A stretch of 64,000 nt of DNA from Pseudomonas putida (GCF_016406145.1 NZ_CP066306.1:2604001-2668000); one strand, 5' to 3'. Numbered from the stretch's first letter, positions 53,454 through 63,712 are shown. Translations and numbers: made by a program. The notes: a model not told the origin generated them from the letters alone.

Positions 53454-54496
53454 GGGCGGGCTCCTGCGCCGAGGGCTTCGCGGCTGCGGCGGTTGAAGGA
53501 CTCCGAGTAGGCCGCCGAACGGGCAGCGAGAATCGGGTCATTGGAGGGCTGAATGCCGGTGGGCAGGATCAACGGGTCGAAATTCAGGTCACGGCAAGCG
53601 CCTTGCTCCGGGGCATCCACCTGTTCGATGACCAGGGTGCCGGCATCGACGCTGCGCCGCTCGGCGGGCCAGGGCTGCGCCGGGTCGTCCTGCGCATCGC
53701 CGGGGTTGGCCAACACAAGCCGCAGGGTCCAGCGCAACGGGCCCTGGGTCAGGCGTTGCTGCAGGTCATGCTGCAGGAACTGCTTGTCGTCGACCTTGCC
53801 GGGCAGGGCAGCAAAAGGCGTTTGCGGCTCGAGTTGCCAACGCACTGGGTGCGCAGCGCCACTGGCATCGATCAGACGGAAGGCATTGATGCTGTGGTAC
53901 TGGGTGTTGGCGAAACTGTCGCTGGGTTTATAGCTTGCGGCCCATTGGCGGAAGGCCGCGCTTTCCGGGTGGGCGGCAAAGAAGGCCTGCTGCTTTGCCG
54001 GGTCCGGCTTGCCGGTAGCAGGGTCTGGCGCGTTGGCCAGCACCTGGTCGTAAAACCCTTGTGGTGTGCTGATCGCCAGCACGGGCGGATTGTTCATCCC
54101 GGTGCGCCAGACCTGGCCGTCGTCGGTGCTCAGCTCAATTGCCAGGCTGCGCACCGGTACGCCCGTATCGGGGGCGAACGGGTTGGCGCCACCGATGGCG
54201 AAACGGCCGATTACCGGTACGCGATCCTGAGTGAACGCACGTGCTGTGGACAGCGTGGCGGCCTGGCCGCTGGGCTGGAAGTAGCCGCTGACGCACAGGC
54301 CTTTTGCGTGGTTCTTGCGATAGCCCGGGTAGTGGCCGGCCTGGGCTTCGAAGGTGTCGATGATGCGTTGCGGCGTCAGCTGCGGCCCGCCGATCCAGCC
54401 TGCGGCGTAGGCAAAGCCCGCGCCCAAAGCCAGCATCACGGCGCCAATGCCGGCCAGGCGCAGGGCCTTGTCCGGGCCGTGCAAGGGTGAGTTCAT
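53450..54496 (-). CDS. Catalase-family peroxidase (SrpA-like), membrane-exported
   Basis: 348 residues. N-terminal membrane or signal segment (AGIGAVMLALGAGFAYAAGW). The catalase core is short, with GYRKNHAKGLCVSGYFQPSG (distal His region), RFAIGGANPFAPD, and ANTQYHSINAFRLID. It is shorter than true catalases and typical of SrpA-type peroxidases. First gene of an operon with cytochrome b561; promoter entry 54529-54587. Confidence 0.9.
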   Translation of the reverse strand: MNSPLHGPDKALRLAGIGAVMLALGAGFAYAAGWIGGPQLTPQRIIDTFEAQAGHYPGYRKNHAKGLCVSGYFQPSGQAATLSTARAFTQDRVPVIGRFAIGGANPFAPDTGVPVRSLAIELSTDDGQVWRTGMNNPPVLAISTPQGFYDQVLANAPDPATGKPDPAKQQAFFAAHPESAAFRQWAASYKPSDSFANTQYHSINAFRLIDASGAAHPVRWQLEPQTPFAALPGKVDDKQFLQHDLQQRLTQGPLRWTLRLVLANPGDAQDDPAQPWPAERRSVDAGTLVIEQVDAPEQGACRDLNFDPLILPTGIQPSNDPILAARSAAYSESFNRRSREALGAGARP

Positions 54497-54528
54497 GGTG
54501 TGCATCCGGTTCAGTGAAGATGCCGGTA

Positions 54529-54587
54529 AGACGGGGCAGGGAAATATTTATTCCCTCGGTGGGAATAAATTTTGTGGCGGCGCGTCT
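54529..54587. promoter_or_regulatory. Two divergent ECF-sigma promoters of identical layout
   Basis: Plus strand: GGGAATAAAT (54561-54570), 12 bp, CGTCT (54583-54587). Minus strand: GGGAATAAAT (54555-54546), 12 bp, CGTCT (54533-54529). The two -35 boxes form a perfect 10-bp inverted repeat with a 5-bp spacer. One promoter drives the sigma/anti-sigma pair, the other the peroxidase/b561 pair; AAC-like -35 and CGTC -10 are usual for ECF sigma factors. Confidence 0.75.
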
Positions 54588-54625
54588 GCCCCCTACACTG
54601 ACAACCCCCGAGCCGGTACCTTGCC

Positions 54626-55147
54626 ATGCACGACCTGGACGAACAGCAGTGGCGCGAGTTGCTGCAGCGCCTGCGCCGCTTTGCCTTGTGGCTGAGCCGC
54701 GACCCGGGCAGCGCCGACGACCTGGTGCAGGGCACTGTAGAGCGTGCCCTCAGCCGCAGCAGCCAGCAACGTGATGGTGATGCGCTGCGTGCCTGGTTGT
54801 TCACCATTCTTTACCGGCTGTTTCTCGACGGTAAACGCCGTGAGCGCCTGCACAACCGGTGGCTATCGTGGTTCGGCCGCGCCGAGCAGGAGAGCGAAGT
54901 ACTCGGCGGCAACATCGAAAACATCGTTCTGGCCCAGGCCGACCTGCAAGCCTTTGCCCGGCTATCGACCGAACAGCGTGCCTTGTTGCTGTTGGTGAGT
55001 GTCGAAGGGCTGAGCTACAAGGAGGCGGCCCAAGCACTGGGCATTCCGATTGGCACGGTGATGTCGCGCCTGTCACGTGCCCGTGCCGCCTTGCGTGAAC
55101 TGACTGAGGGCAACCCCCAGCCCCCAGCCTTGCGGAGACTGAAATGA
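54626..55147 (+). CDS. ECF RNA polymerase sigma factor
   Basis: 173 residues with region 2 (LWLSRDPGSADDLVQGTVER) and region 4 (LSTEQRALLLLVSVEGLSYK, EAAQALGIPIGTVMSRLSRAR). Predicted to recognise the promoters at 54529-54587 and so to activate itself and the peroxidase operon. Its stop overlaps the anti-sigma start (ATGA, 55144-55147). Confidence 0.93.
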   Translation: MHDLDEQQWRELLQRLRRFALWLSRDPGSADDLVQGTVERALSRSSQQRDGDALRAWLFTILYRLFLDGKRRERLHNRWLSWFGRAEQESEVLGGNIENIVLAQADLQAFARLSTEQRALLLLVSVEGLSYKEAAQALGIPIGTVMSRLSRARAALRELTEGNPQPPALRRLK

Positions 55148-55896
55148 CGCGCCTGATACCCAGCGAAGACGAACTGCATGCCTATGTTGACGATCGACTC
55201 GAGCCGACGCGACGTGCCGAGGTGCAGGCCTGGCTGACGGCCAACCCTCAGCAAGCTGCGCGTATCGAGGCCTGGCGCAACGATGCTCGACGCTTGCGCA
55301 CGGCCCTGGCCGGGTTTGGCGATCAACCCAGGGCGGCCCAGTTGGATCTGGGCCAGTTACAGCGTCGTGTGCGTCAACGGCGCCAGCGTCGGCTGGCTTC
55401 GGCTGCTGTGCTGCTGCTGGCCCTGGGCGTGGGCGGGGTTGGCGGTTGGCAGGCGCGGCAGGTCACGCTGGCAGGGAGCGAGTTGCCCATGGCCGATGCG
55501 CTCCAGGCGCATCGCTTGTTCGCCGGCAGTGAGGCGCTGGATATCCAGGCAAGTGACCCGACGCAGCTGCGTCACTGGCTGGGCAGGCATTTCAGCAGGG
55601 TGGGGCAATTGCCTGATTTGACCGGTTACGGGTTCCAGCCTGTGGGCGCACGATTGTTGAGCAATGAGCAAGGGCCGGCGGCGTTGCTGGTGTTCCAGGA
55701 CCGTCAAGGGCAGCGCATCAGCCTGTTCCTGCGCTCACCTGGCGAGCGTTTCGAGCGTATGCCGCAAGGGCAGCGTGTCGATGGCCAGCTGGAGGCGAGG
55801 TACTGGTCGCATGGAGCCTACAACTTTGCCCTGGTCAGTGCGGCGGATGATGTGCGCGGGGCGGGTGTGGGGGAGGCCTTGCGTTTAGGCCTTTAG
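55144..55896 (+). CDS. Anti-sigma factor, inner membrane
   Basis: 250 residues. N-terminal cytoplasmic zinc-less anti-sigma part (DELHAYVDDRLEPTRRAEVQ), one membrane helix (RLASAAVLLLALGVGGVGGW) and a periplasmic domain (GYGFQPVGARLLSNEQGPAA). Coupled to the sigma gene. A redox signal sensed by the periplasmic domain is likely, from the neighbours. Confidence 0.9.
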   Translation: MTRLIPSEDELHAYVDDRLEPTRRAEVQAWLTANPQQAARIEAWRNDARRLRTALAGFGDQPRAAQLDLGQLQRRVRQRRQRRLASAAVLLLALGVGGVGGWQARQVTLAGSELPMADALQAHRLFAGSEALDIQASDPTQLRHWLGRHFSRVGQLPDLTGYGFQPVGARLLSNEQGPAALLVFQDRQGQRISLFLRSPGERFERMPQGQRVDGQLEARYWSHGAYNFALVSAADDVRGAGVGEALRLGL

Positions 55897-55925
55897 CGCC
55901 AGTCAGGCCCTGTCGCAACGTGTCC

Positions 55926-55970
55926 GCTGTGGGAGCCAGCTTGCCGGCGATCACCGGCAAAGCCGGTGCC
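55926..55970. repeat. REP-type palindromic repeat
   Basis: Contains TGTGGGAGCCAGCTTGCCGG and the complementary CCGGCAAAGCCGG; a Pseudomonas putida REP pattern, after the anti-sigma gene. Confidence 0.6.
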
Positions 55971-56053
55971 ATGCACCGCAGCGCCTGCATCGCTGCAAGC
56001 AGGTTCACACTACAGGCGTTGGGCTGCCTCACTCGCGAAGGCGCCGGAGCCCG

Positions 56054-56866
56054 TCAGCTCAGTTCCAGCCAGATCGGTGCATGGTCCGAGGGTTTTTCCA
56101 TCGCGCGCAGTTCATAGTCCACACCCGCCGCCTTGATCCGCGGCACCAGGTGCTGCGAAGCCATGATCAAGTCGATGCGCAGGCCACGCTTGGGTTCGTC
56201 CTCGAAGCCGCGGCTGCGGTAATCGAACCAACTGAAACGGTCGGTTACTTCAGGGTGCAGGTGGCGGAAACTGTCCACCAGCCCCCAGCCCTTGAGGCGC
56301 TCCATCCACTCGCGCTCCTCGGGGAGGAAGCTGCATTTGCCTGTTTTCAACCAGCGTTTGGCGTTGTCAGGACCGATACCGATGTCGCAGTCCTGGGGCG
56401 AGATGTTCATGTCGCCCATCACCAGCACGGGCTGGTCCTGCTTGAACTGCCCCTCCAGCAACGCCTGCAGGTCGCTGTAGAAACGCTGCTTGGCCGGAAA
56501 CTTGGTGGGATGGTCGCGGCTTTCGCCCTGCGGGAAATAACCGTTCATGATGGTGATCGGCGTGCCATTGGCATCAGCGAACGTGCCCCAGATGAAACGG
56601 CGCTGCGCGTCTTCTTCGTCTGTGGCAAAGCCTTTGAACAGGCTCAGCGGCGCCTGGCGCGAGAGCAGGGCGACGCCGTAGTGGCCTTTCTGGCCGTGGT
56701 AGTGCACGTGGTAGCCCAGGGCCTGTACGTCGGCCAAGGGGAACTGATCGTCGCTGACCTTGGTTTCCTGCAGGCCGATCACGTCAGGCTGATGCTTTTC
56801 GATCAGCGCCGCCAGCTGGTGCGGGCGGGCACGCAGGCCGTTGATGTTGAAACAGACGATCTTCAT
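56054..56866 (-). CDS. xthA: Exodeoxyribonuclease III
   Basis: 270 residues, standard length. [30 protein letters not shown] with the catalytic Glu, [26 protein letters not shown] and [12 protein letters not shown] with the catalytic His. AP-endonuclease/3'-repair exonuclease. Confidence 0.96.
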   Translation of the reverse strand: MKIVCFNINGLRARPHQLAALIEKHQPDVIGLQETKVSDDQFPLADVQALGYHVHYHGQKGHYGVALLSRQAPLSLFKGFATDEEDAQRRFIWGTFADANGTPITIMNGYFPQGESRDHPTKFPAKQRFYSDLQALLEGQFKQDQPVLVMGDMNISPQDCDIGIGPDNAKRWLKTGKCSFLPEEREWMERLKGWGLVDSFRHLHPEVTDRFSWFDYRSRGFEDEPKRGLRIDLIMASQHLVPRIKAAGVDYELRAMEKPSDHAPIWLELS

Positions 56867-57028
56867 GGAAAGACAATCCCGGTAAAAGGCCGGATCCTAG
56901 CCGACATCGTCCCTGATCACCAGCGTGGCGGCTTTGCGAAGGCGCTGCTAACGTGCACTCAAGGGGGAACGATGCGCCGTGGGGCTCATCCAAGGCACTG
57001 TATGCCCATTCCAGGAGGACTGCCCGCA

Positions 57029-57679
57029 ATGCCCGAAGCCACTGCCGCCCAGGCTCGCATCTGCACACTCGATGATGGCTATAGCCGTGAGGCACGCTCA
57101 CTGCTGTACAACGCCTACCTGAATGAGCCCACCTTTGCCTATATTTTTGAGGCCCAGCGCCCTGGCTATGAACGACGCTTGCGGGTAATGGTGCGCGAGT
57201 GGGTACGACAGCATTTCTACCTGCAGTTACCGGCCATTGGCCTGTTGCTGGATGACCGCCTGATAGCATTGGCGCTGATCGTACCTCCGCAGCGCAGGTT
57301 AGGGGTGGCCGACAGCTGGGCCTGGCGCCTGCGCATGCTGCTGGGTACCGGGCAACGCTGCACGCGACGCTACATGGATTACCAGGCGGCGCTTGTCGGT
57401 TGCCTGCCAACAGAGCAGGTCCACATGTTGCCGCTTCTTGGCGTGCACCCGGCGTTTCGCGGTCAGCACTATGGCGAACAATTGTTACAGGCCGTGCACG
57501 ACTGGTGCGCAGAAGACCCCAATACCCAAGGCGTGGTGCTGGATTCGGGCAATGAGCATTACCTCCCATTCTATGAGCGGCAGGGGTATGAGGAGATTGG
57601 CGAGGTGGCTGTAGGGCCAATCCGGGAAAGGGTGTTTTTTCACCCCTGTCCGGTATCTTCAATTTCCCCGACTGCATGA
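57029..57679 (+). CDS. GNAT-family N-acetyltransferase
   Basis: 216 residues from MPEATAAQARICTLDDGY with AGGAGG 10 bp upstream. LLGVHPAFRGQHYGEQLLQ is the acetyl-CoA loop; NEHYLPFYERQGYEEIGE is the end of the fold. Substrate unknown. Confidence 0.88.
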   Translation: MPEATAAQARICTLDDGYSREARSLLYNAYLNEPTFAYIFEAQRPGYERRLRVMVREWVRQHFYLQLPAIGLLLDDRLIALALIVPPQRRLGVADSWAWRLRMLLGTGQRCTRRYMDYQAALVGCLPTEQVHMLPLLGVHPAFRGQHYGEQLLQAVHDWCAEDPNTQGVVLDSGNEHYLPFYERQGYEEIGEVAVGPIRERVFFHPCPVSSISPTA

Positions 57680-57721
57680 AAGCCCGCCAGGCGGCTCCCT
57701 TGAGCGCCTGGCTCTGGTAGC

Positions 57722-59473
57722 ATGCGCCGCATGACGTATTCAGGAAGACTGACTTGGGGCCTGGTTTTCTGGGCCGCCAGTTTCACAGCATGGGGGCAGA
57801 GCGAATTGCTGGTGCAGGTGAAACCTGCCAACAAAGCGCTCAAAGCCAATGTCGAAGGCTATATAGGTACCCTTGGGGACCGCGATGAAGAGGCGCTTTT
57901 GCGCTTCAGTCGCGGGGCGCAGGAGCAGGCGCGAAAAGCGGCGCAAGCGCTTGGCTACTATCAGGCGCAGATCGATAGCGAGGTCAGGCCTCCTGCCAAG
58001 GCCGACCAACCTGCGAAGCTGATCCTTCATATCGACCCGGGCGAGCCTGTGCGCCTGCGCAACGTAACCGTGCGCATCGAAGGGCCTGCCAGCGAGATGA
58101 AGGCGTTTCGCGTACCTGACAGCAAAGCCCTGCGCGCCGGTGAGCAACTCAACCATGGGCTGTACGAGGACGCCAAACGGTTGATCCAGAACCAGGCCTC
58201 GCGCTACGGCTTTTTCAGCGGGCATTTCAGCCGCCAGCGCCTTGCCGTCGACCCGCAGGCCGGGGTCGCCGATATCGAACTGGTGTATCAGAGCGGCCCA
58301 CGCTATCGCTTGGGGGCGGTAAGGTTCAGTGGCGATACACCGCTGGACGAAGATCTGCTGCAGCGTATGGTCTCGTTCGAACCGGGCACGCCCTACGACT
58401 CGGAACTTATCGCTGAGCTGAACAATGACCTGCAGTCCAGCGGTTATTTCGAGGGTGTACGGGTCGATGCCGCGCCCACCGCCGCAGTGGCTGAGCAAAT
58501 CCCTGTGGACGTACGCCTCGATACCCGCAAGCCGCGGACGATGGGGCTTGGCCTAGGGTTTTCTACGGATGTCGGTCCGCGCGGCAAAGCCAACTGGACG
58601 CGCCACTGGGTCAACCCCCAAGGCCATAGCTACGGGTGGGAGACAGAACTTTCAGCTCCCCGGCAAAACGTGGGGCTGTGGTACGACGTGCCACTTGACC
58701 CACCCCTGACCGACAAGTTGCGTTTCGCTGGCGGCTATCAGAATGAAGAGATAGCCGGTACAGACACACTCAGCAAGCTACTGACCGTGGGGCCCGAATG
58801 GCACAGCAAGCTGCCCAGTGGCTGGCAACGCGTGATCTCGCTCAAGTACCAGCGTGAAGAGTATCGTCTTGGCGACGATTCGGGCCTGAGCAACCTGCTT
58901 ATGCCGGGCGTAAGCTTCTCCTACTTGCGCAGCGACAACCGAATTGACCCGCACAACGGCTACCGCCTGCAGTTCGATACCCAGGTGGCCAAGGAAGGGC
59001 TGGTGTCCGACACCAACCTGTTGCATGGCAACGTGCTGCTCAAGGGCCTGACCACGCTCGGGCACAACCACCGCTTGCTTGGCAGGGTACAGTTCGGTGG
59101 CAGCGCCACCAACGGTTACAAGAACAACATCCCGCCATCCCTGCGTTTCTTCGCCGGTGGCGACCAGAGCGTGCGCGGCTACGACTATCAGACGCTGTCG
59201 CCAAAGAACAGCGACGGCGACCGTATTGGTGGCCGCTATCTGGTGGCAGGCAGCGTCGAATACCAGTATTCGGTGACCGAGAAGTGGCGTGTGGCGACGT
59301 TCGTCGACCAGGGCAATTCGTTCAACACGCTGGAGCTGCCGAGCCTCAAGACCGGGGTCGGTTTCGGCGTGCGCTGGGTTTCGCCGGTCGGGCCATTGCG
59401 CCTTGACTTGGCCAAGGCCCTTGATGACGACGGTGGTATCCGCCTGCATTTCTCCATGGGGCCAGAGCTTTGA
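57722..59473 (+). CDS. tamA: Translocation and assembly module outer-membrane protein TamA
   Basis: 583 residues. Signal sequence, three POTRA domains (for example YRLGAVRFSGDTPLDEDLLQ), then a BamA-type 16-strand barrel with the family motifs GGDQSVRGYDYQTLSPKN and VGFGVRWVSPVGPLRLDLA and a C-terminal strand HFSMGPEL. It works with TamB to insert autotransporters and move lipids. The stop TGA overlaps the tamB ATG (59471-59475). Confidence 0.93.
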   Translation: MRRMTYSGRLTWGLVFWAASFTAWGQSELLVQVKPANKALKANVEGYIGTLGDRDEEALLRFSRGAQEQARKAAQALGYYQAQIDSEVRPPAKADQPAKLILHIDPGEPVRLRNVTVRIEGPASEMKAFRVPDSKALRAGEQLNHGLYEDAKRLIQNQASRYGFFSGHFSRQRLAVDPQAGVADIELVYQSGPRYRLGAVRFSGDTPLDEDLLQRMVSFEPGTPYDSELIAELNNDLQSSGYFEGVRVDAAPTAAVAEQIPVDVRLDTRKPRTMGLGLGFSTDVGPRGKANWTRHWVNPQGHSYGWETELSAPRQNVGLWYDVPLDPPLTDKLRFAGGYQNEEIAGTDTLSKLLTVGPEWHSKLPSGWQRVISLKYQREEYRLGDDSGLSNLLMPGVSFSYLRSDNRIDPHNGYRLQFDTQVAKEGLVSDTNLLHGNVLLKGLTTLGHNHRLLGRVQFGGSATNGYKNNIPPSLRFFAGGDQSVRGYDYQTLSPKNSDGDRIGGRYLVAGSVEYQYSVTEKWRVATFVDQGNSFNTLELPSLKTGVGFGVRWVSPVGPLRLDLAKALDDDGGIRLHFSMGPEL

Positions 59474-62400
59474 TGCGTGTGTTCAAATTCATTCTGCTGG
59501 GCCTGCTTGGCAGCGTGCTGCTGGTTGTTCTGGCGCTAGGAGCGTTACTTGGTACCGAAGGCGGCAGCCATTGGGTGCTTGGGCGCGTGCCCGGCCTGCA
59601 GATCCATGACTTCCAAGGGCGCCTTGCGGGCAGGTGGCAGGCGAGCCAATTGACGTGGGCTGACGGCGGCAACCGCGTCGAAGTGCAGGCTCCGCTGCTG
59701 AACTGGACACCTGGATGTTTATTGCGGGCAACCCTGTGCATCGATCAACTGCATGCCCAGCGTATCGACATGGTGTTCGCGCCGAGCGATCAACCTGCCG
59801 ATAGCGGGCCGCTGCAGTTACCGGTTTTGCGGCTGCCGGTGGCCATCGAGCTGGGTGACGTCAAGGTTGGTCAGGTGCGCCTCGATGGCAGTGACCTGCT
59901 TGGCGATCTTCACCTGGCGGCGCACTGGACTGCCACAGGTCTGCAGATCGACAGCCTGCAACTGCAGCGTGATGACCTGCACTTGAATGTGCAGGGTGAT
60001 CTGCAACCCGAGGGTGACTGGCCGGTGCAACTGCAGGGGCAGGTGCAACTGCCTGCGGTGCAAGGGCAGGCCTGGCAACTGGCACTGACCGCCAAGGGCG
60101 AGTTGCAGAAAACCCTCGAACTGGATGCGACCAGCAGCGGTTACCTCAACGCGCGTCTGACCGGTGAGTTGCAGGCACTGGCCGAGCACCTGCCGGCCAG
60201 GTTGCAACTGCGCTCCGATGCCTTCAAACCCGCGCAGACGTTACCGGACACGCTGCAGCTCAATCAGCTCAAGCTCGACGCCGAGGGCGATTTGCTCAGG
60301 GGTTATCAGGTGGCTGGTAGCGCCAGCCTGCCGGCAGAACAGGCACCGATCGCCTTGCTGCTCATGGGCAAGGTAGATGCAAACGGGGCGAACGTTCAGG
60401 CGTTGGACCTTTCTGCCAGCGACGCTCAGCACGTGAAGCTGAAGGCCAGTGCCGACTGGCAGCAAGGCTTGCTGGCCGATGCCCAGCTCGACTGGCAGGA
60501 TTTCCCGTGGCTACGTCTGTACCCGTTGGACGCGCCGCCAGATGTCACGCTCAAGCGCTTCAACGCGCAGGTGCAATACCGCGATGGCAGTTACCAGGGT
60601 ACTTTCAATGGCGACCTCGACGGCCCGGCCGGAGCCTTTACGTTGGCCAGCCCTTTCGAGGGTGACCTTAGCCAGGTGCGCCTGCCGCAGTTGGCCCTGA
60701 CCGCCGGGCAAGGCAAGGCCGCCGGCAGCGTCGCGGTGCGCTTTGCCGATACCCTGGCCTGGGACGTTGACCTGCAGCTGTCGGCACTCGATCCGGCCTA
60801 CTGGCTCGCCGAACTGCCCGGTACTCTGGCCGGTCCGTTGCGCAGCAAAGGTGAAATGAAGGGTGAGCAGCTCACCCTCGATGCCCAGCTTGATCTAAAG
60901 GGCCGCCTGCGCGGCCAGCCGGCGATGCTCAAGGTACAGGCCGAAGGCGCCGGGCAGAACTGGACCCTCGGTGCGCTGGCCGTGCAGTTGGGCGACAACC
61001 GCATCAACGGCAGTGGCAGCCTGCAGCAGCGCTTGGCCGGGCGTGTCGACCTCGACCTGCCCCGGCTCGGGCAACTGTGGCCCGGGCTGCGAGGCCAGGC
61101 CAAAGGGCGGCTGGATGTCAGCGGCACGCTGAGCGCTCCCCAGGGTACCCTGACCCTGCAAGGCCAGAAGCTGGCGCAGGAGCAGAACCGTATCCAGCGT
61201 CTTGACCTCAATGCACGCCTGGACAACGCCCAGCGTGGTGTGATCAACCTCAAGGCCAATGGTATCCGCCTCGGCGATACGGCGCTGGGCACCTTGCAGG
61301 CCAATGGCAAGGGCGACATCCGCCAGCAAGCCTTGACCTTGGGGCTCGATGGCCCACAGCTGAAGCTGGACCTGAGCCTTGACGGCCAGTTGAACAAGGG
61401 GGACTGGCGTGGTCGCCTGGCCAGCGGCAGAGTCCAGGCAGGTGGCCAGGACTGGCAGTTGCAGGCCCCGGCTCGCCTGCAGCGCCTGGCCAGCGGCCAA
61501 CTGGACTTCGGTGCCCACTGCTGGCGCTCCGGTCAGGCCAGCCTGTGTGGCGAGGATCAACGTCTGGCGCCGGAGCCGCGCCTGCGTTATCACCTCAAGC
61601 AGTTTCCGCTGGACAGCCTGGCCCAATGGTTGCCGAAGGATTTCGCCTGGCAGGGGCTGCTCAACGCTGACGTGAATCTGGACATTCCGGCCAGCGGCCC
61701 CAAGGGTGCCGTGCGTATCGATGCCAGTGGCGGCACGCTGAGGGTGCGGGACGATGGGCGCTGGGTCGATTTCCCTTACCAGGCGCTGCGCCTGGACAGT
61801 ACCCTGGCGCCTCGCCGCATCGATACACGGCTGAATTTCCGAGGCGAGCGCCTCGGCGAGTTGAGCGTGAACATCCATCTCGACCCGCTGGGGAAGGACA
61901 AGCCATTGTCGGGTGACTTCCGCCTCGCCGGTCTGGACCTGTCGGTTGCCCGGCCTTTCGTACCGATGGTCGAGCGCCTGGCAGGCCAATTGAATGGCAG
62001 TGGCCGATTGTCCGGCACCTTGCTGGCGCCAAAGGTCAACGGCAACCTGATGCTCAGTGGTGGCGAGGTCAGTGGCGCTGAGCTGCCCGTCAGTTTGCAG
62101 GACCTGTCGCTGCAGGCCTTGATCGCTGGCGAGCAGGTTCAGCTCAACGGTGGCTGGCGCAGTGGCGAGGCGGGCCGTGGCCGGCTGAGCGGAGACCTGA
62201 CCTGGGGCCAGGCCCTGGGCATGAACCTGCGCCTGCAGGGCCAGCAGTTGCCGGTTACCGTCGAACCCTACGCAACCCTTGAGGTAGCGCCGGACCTGAA
62301 CTTGCGCCTGATCGACGACAAACTGGCGGTGACCGGCAAGGTGCTGGTGCCCAAAGGCAATATCACGGTGCGTGAACTGCCGCCATCGACCGTGAAGGTA

Positions 62401-63144
62401 TCAGACGACACCGTCATCGTTGGCCACCAGACCGAGGAAGGTAAAACGCCTATGGCGGTGGCCATGGACATTGATGTAGAAGTGGGGCGAGACAAACTGT
62501 CGTTCAGCGGTTTTGGGCTTACCGCCAACTTGCTCGGCCATGTACATATCGGCGACAACATGGACACCCGTGGTGAGTTGAGCCTGGCTGACGGACGCTA
62601 CCGCGCTTACGGTCAGCGCCTGACCATTCGCCGTGCGCGCTTGCTGTTCGCCGGGCCCATCGACCAGCCCTACCTGGACATCGAAGCCATTCGGCAAGTT
62701 GATGACGTTATTGCCGGTATTCGCCTGAGCGGCAGCGCCGAGCAGCCTACTACCAAGGTGTTCTCGGAGCCGGCGATGAGCCAGGAGCAGGCGCTGTCCT
62801 ACCTGGTACTGGGCCGACCGCTGGGCACTTCGGGCGAGGACAACAACATGTTGGCCGAGGCGGCCCTGGGCCTGGGCCTTGCTGGCAGCGCAGGGGTTAC
62901 CGGCAGCATCGCGTCCAGCCTCGGGATTGACGACTTCCAGCTGGACACCGAGGGCTCTGGCAACACCACAAGCGTAGTGGCCAGCGGTAATTTGACCGAG
63001 AAGCTTAGCCTGCGGTACGGGGTGGGGGTGTTCGAGCCCGCCAATACCATTGCCTTGCGGTACAAGCTGAGCAAGAAAGTCTACCTCGAGGCAGCCAGTG
63101 GTCTGGCCAGTTCGCTGGATATTTTTTACAAGCGAGATTTCTGA
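59473..63144 (+). CDS. tamB: Translocation and assembly module inner-membrane protein TamB
   Basis: 1223 residues. N-terminal anchor (FKFILLGLLGSVLLVVLALG), a long repeated beta-helical groove, and a C-terminal DUF490/TamB domain (EQALSYLVLGRPLGTSGED; DIEAIRQVDDVIAGIRLSG). It spans the periplasm and carries lipid or barrel substrates to TamA. ATG at 59473, one base into the tamA stop. Confidence 0.95.
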   Translation: MRVFKFILLGLLGSVLLVVLALGALLGTEGGSHWVLGRVPGLQIHDFQGRLAGRWQASQLTWADGGNRVEVQAPLLNWTPGCLLRATLCIDQLHAQRIDMVFAPSDQPADSGPLQLPVLRLPVAIELGDVKVGQVRLDGSDLLGDLHLAAHWTATGLQIDSLQLQRDDLHLNVQGDLQPEGDWPVQLQGQVQLPAVQGQAWQLALTAKGELQKTLELDATSSGYLNARLTGELQALAEHLPARLQLRSDAFKPAQTLPDTLQLNQLKLDAEGDLLRGYQVAGSASLPAEQAPIALLLMGKVDANGANVQALDLSASDAQHVKLKASADWQQGLLADAQLDWQDFPWLRLYPLDAPPDVTLKRFNAQVQYRDGSYQGTFNGDLDGPAGAFTLASPFEGDLSQVRLPQLALTAGQGKAAGSVAVRFADTLAWDVDLQLSALDPAYWLAELPGTLAGPLRSKGEMKGEQLTLDAQLDLKGRLRGQPAMLKVQAEGAGQNWTLGALAVQLGDNRINGSGSLQQRLAGRVDLDLPRLGQLWPGLRGQAKGRLDVSGTLSAPQGTLTLQGQKLAQEQNRIQRLDLNARLDNAQRGVINLKANGIRLGDTALGTLQANGKGDIRQQALTLGLDGPQLKLDLSLDGQLNKGDWRGRLASGRVQAGGQDWQLQAPARLQRLASGQLDFGAHCWRSGQASLCGEDQRLAPEPRLRYHLKQFPLDSLAQWLPKDFAWQGLLNADVNLDIPASGPKGAVRIDASGGTLRVRDDGRWVDFPYQALRLDSTLAPRRIDTRLNFRGERLGELSVNIHLDPLGKDKPLSGDFRLAGLDLSVARPFVPMVERLAGQLNGSGRLSGTLLAPKVNGNLMLSGGEVSGAELPVSLQDLSLQALIAGEQVQLNGGWRSGEAGRGRLSGDLTWGQALGMNLRLQGQQLPVTVEPYATLEVAPDLNLRLIDDKLAVTGKVLVPKGNITVRELPPSTVKVSDDTVIVGHQTEEGKTPMAVAMDIDVEVGRDKLSFSGFGLTANLLGHVHIGDNMDTRGELSLADGRYRAYGQRLTIRRARLLFAGPIDQPYLDIEAIRQVDDVIAGIRLSGSAEQPTTKVFSEPAMSQEQALSYLVLGRPLGTSGEDNNMLAEAALGLGLAGSAGVTGSIASSLGIDDFQLDTEGSGNTTSVVASGNLTEKLSLRYGVGVFEPANTIALRYKLSKKVYLEAASGLASSLDIFYKRDF

Positions 63145-63154
63145 ATGGATGCCG

Positions 63155-63712
63155 TCATCGTACGGTGGCGGCATCGATGAACTCGTTGGTATCAGGTGTG
63201 GGCTCGGTGGCCGGTTTGCGTGTGGGGTTGATCAGCTTGGTGTATTCCTCGATCAGGCGGTTGAGCGCTTCGGGTGGCTCGCTGGCTTGAAACTGCATGC
63301 GGATCTGTACCTCGTCCGGGTCTCGAGTTTCGCCTTGGCGGCCCTGGCTCCCGATGGTGACCTTGAAGGCTGCTGCGCCGCCGGCCTCATCATTCGTCTG
63401 CATCGCACGCAGAGCCTCCGTGCCATTGACCCGCACCGAGAGGTCGACTTGCATGCGCTCCAAGGCAAGCCCCTTGGGTGATACCAGGGCGAACAATGGC
63501 ACGCGTATCACATGCTTGTCGTCCATGGCGACCTCGACCATCTTGGCTTTCATCGGCGCGCCGAGGGCCTGCGCGTCTACGTCGAAAAAATGGTCGAACA
63601 AGTTGATGTACTGCTGGGCAATCAGGCTGTTGGTTGCCGCTGCGGCTTCCTGCAGGCCACGGGTGATATCCCGCAGATCAATCGATGTCATGGGGGCAGG
63701 GTGGTTGTCCAC
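63155..63712 (-). CDS. DUF2589-type protein
   Basis: 185 residues from a GTG start at 63712 with AGGAG 8 bp upstream. ITRGLQEAAAATNSLIAQQY, VRVPLFALVSPKGLALERMQ and VTIGSQGRQGETRDPDEVQI are the DUF2589 layout. Function unknown; relatives sit beside phage-tail or contractile-like genes in some genomes. It is co-oriented with a similar gene that leaves the window. Confidence 0.75.
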   Translation of the reverse strand: MDNHPAPMTSIDLRDITRGLQEAAAATNSLIAQQYINLFDHFFDVDAQALGAPMKAKMVEVAMDDKHVIRVPLFALVSPKGLALERMQVDLSVRVNGTEALRAMQTNDEAGGAAAFKVTIGSQGRQGETRDPDEVQIRMQFQASEPPEALNRLIEEYTKLINPTRKPATEPTPDTNEFIDAATVR

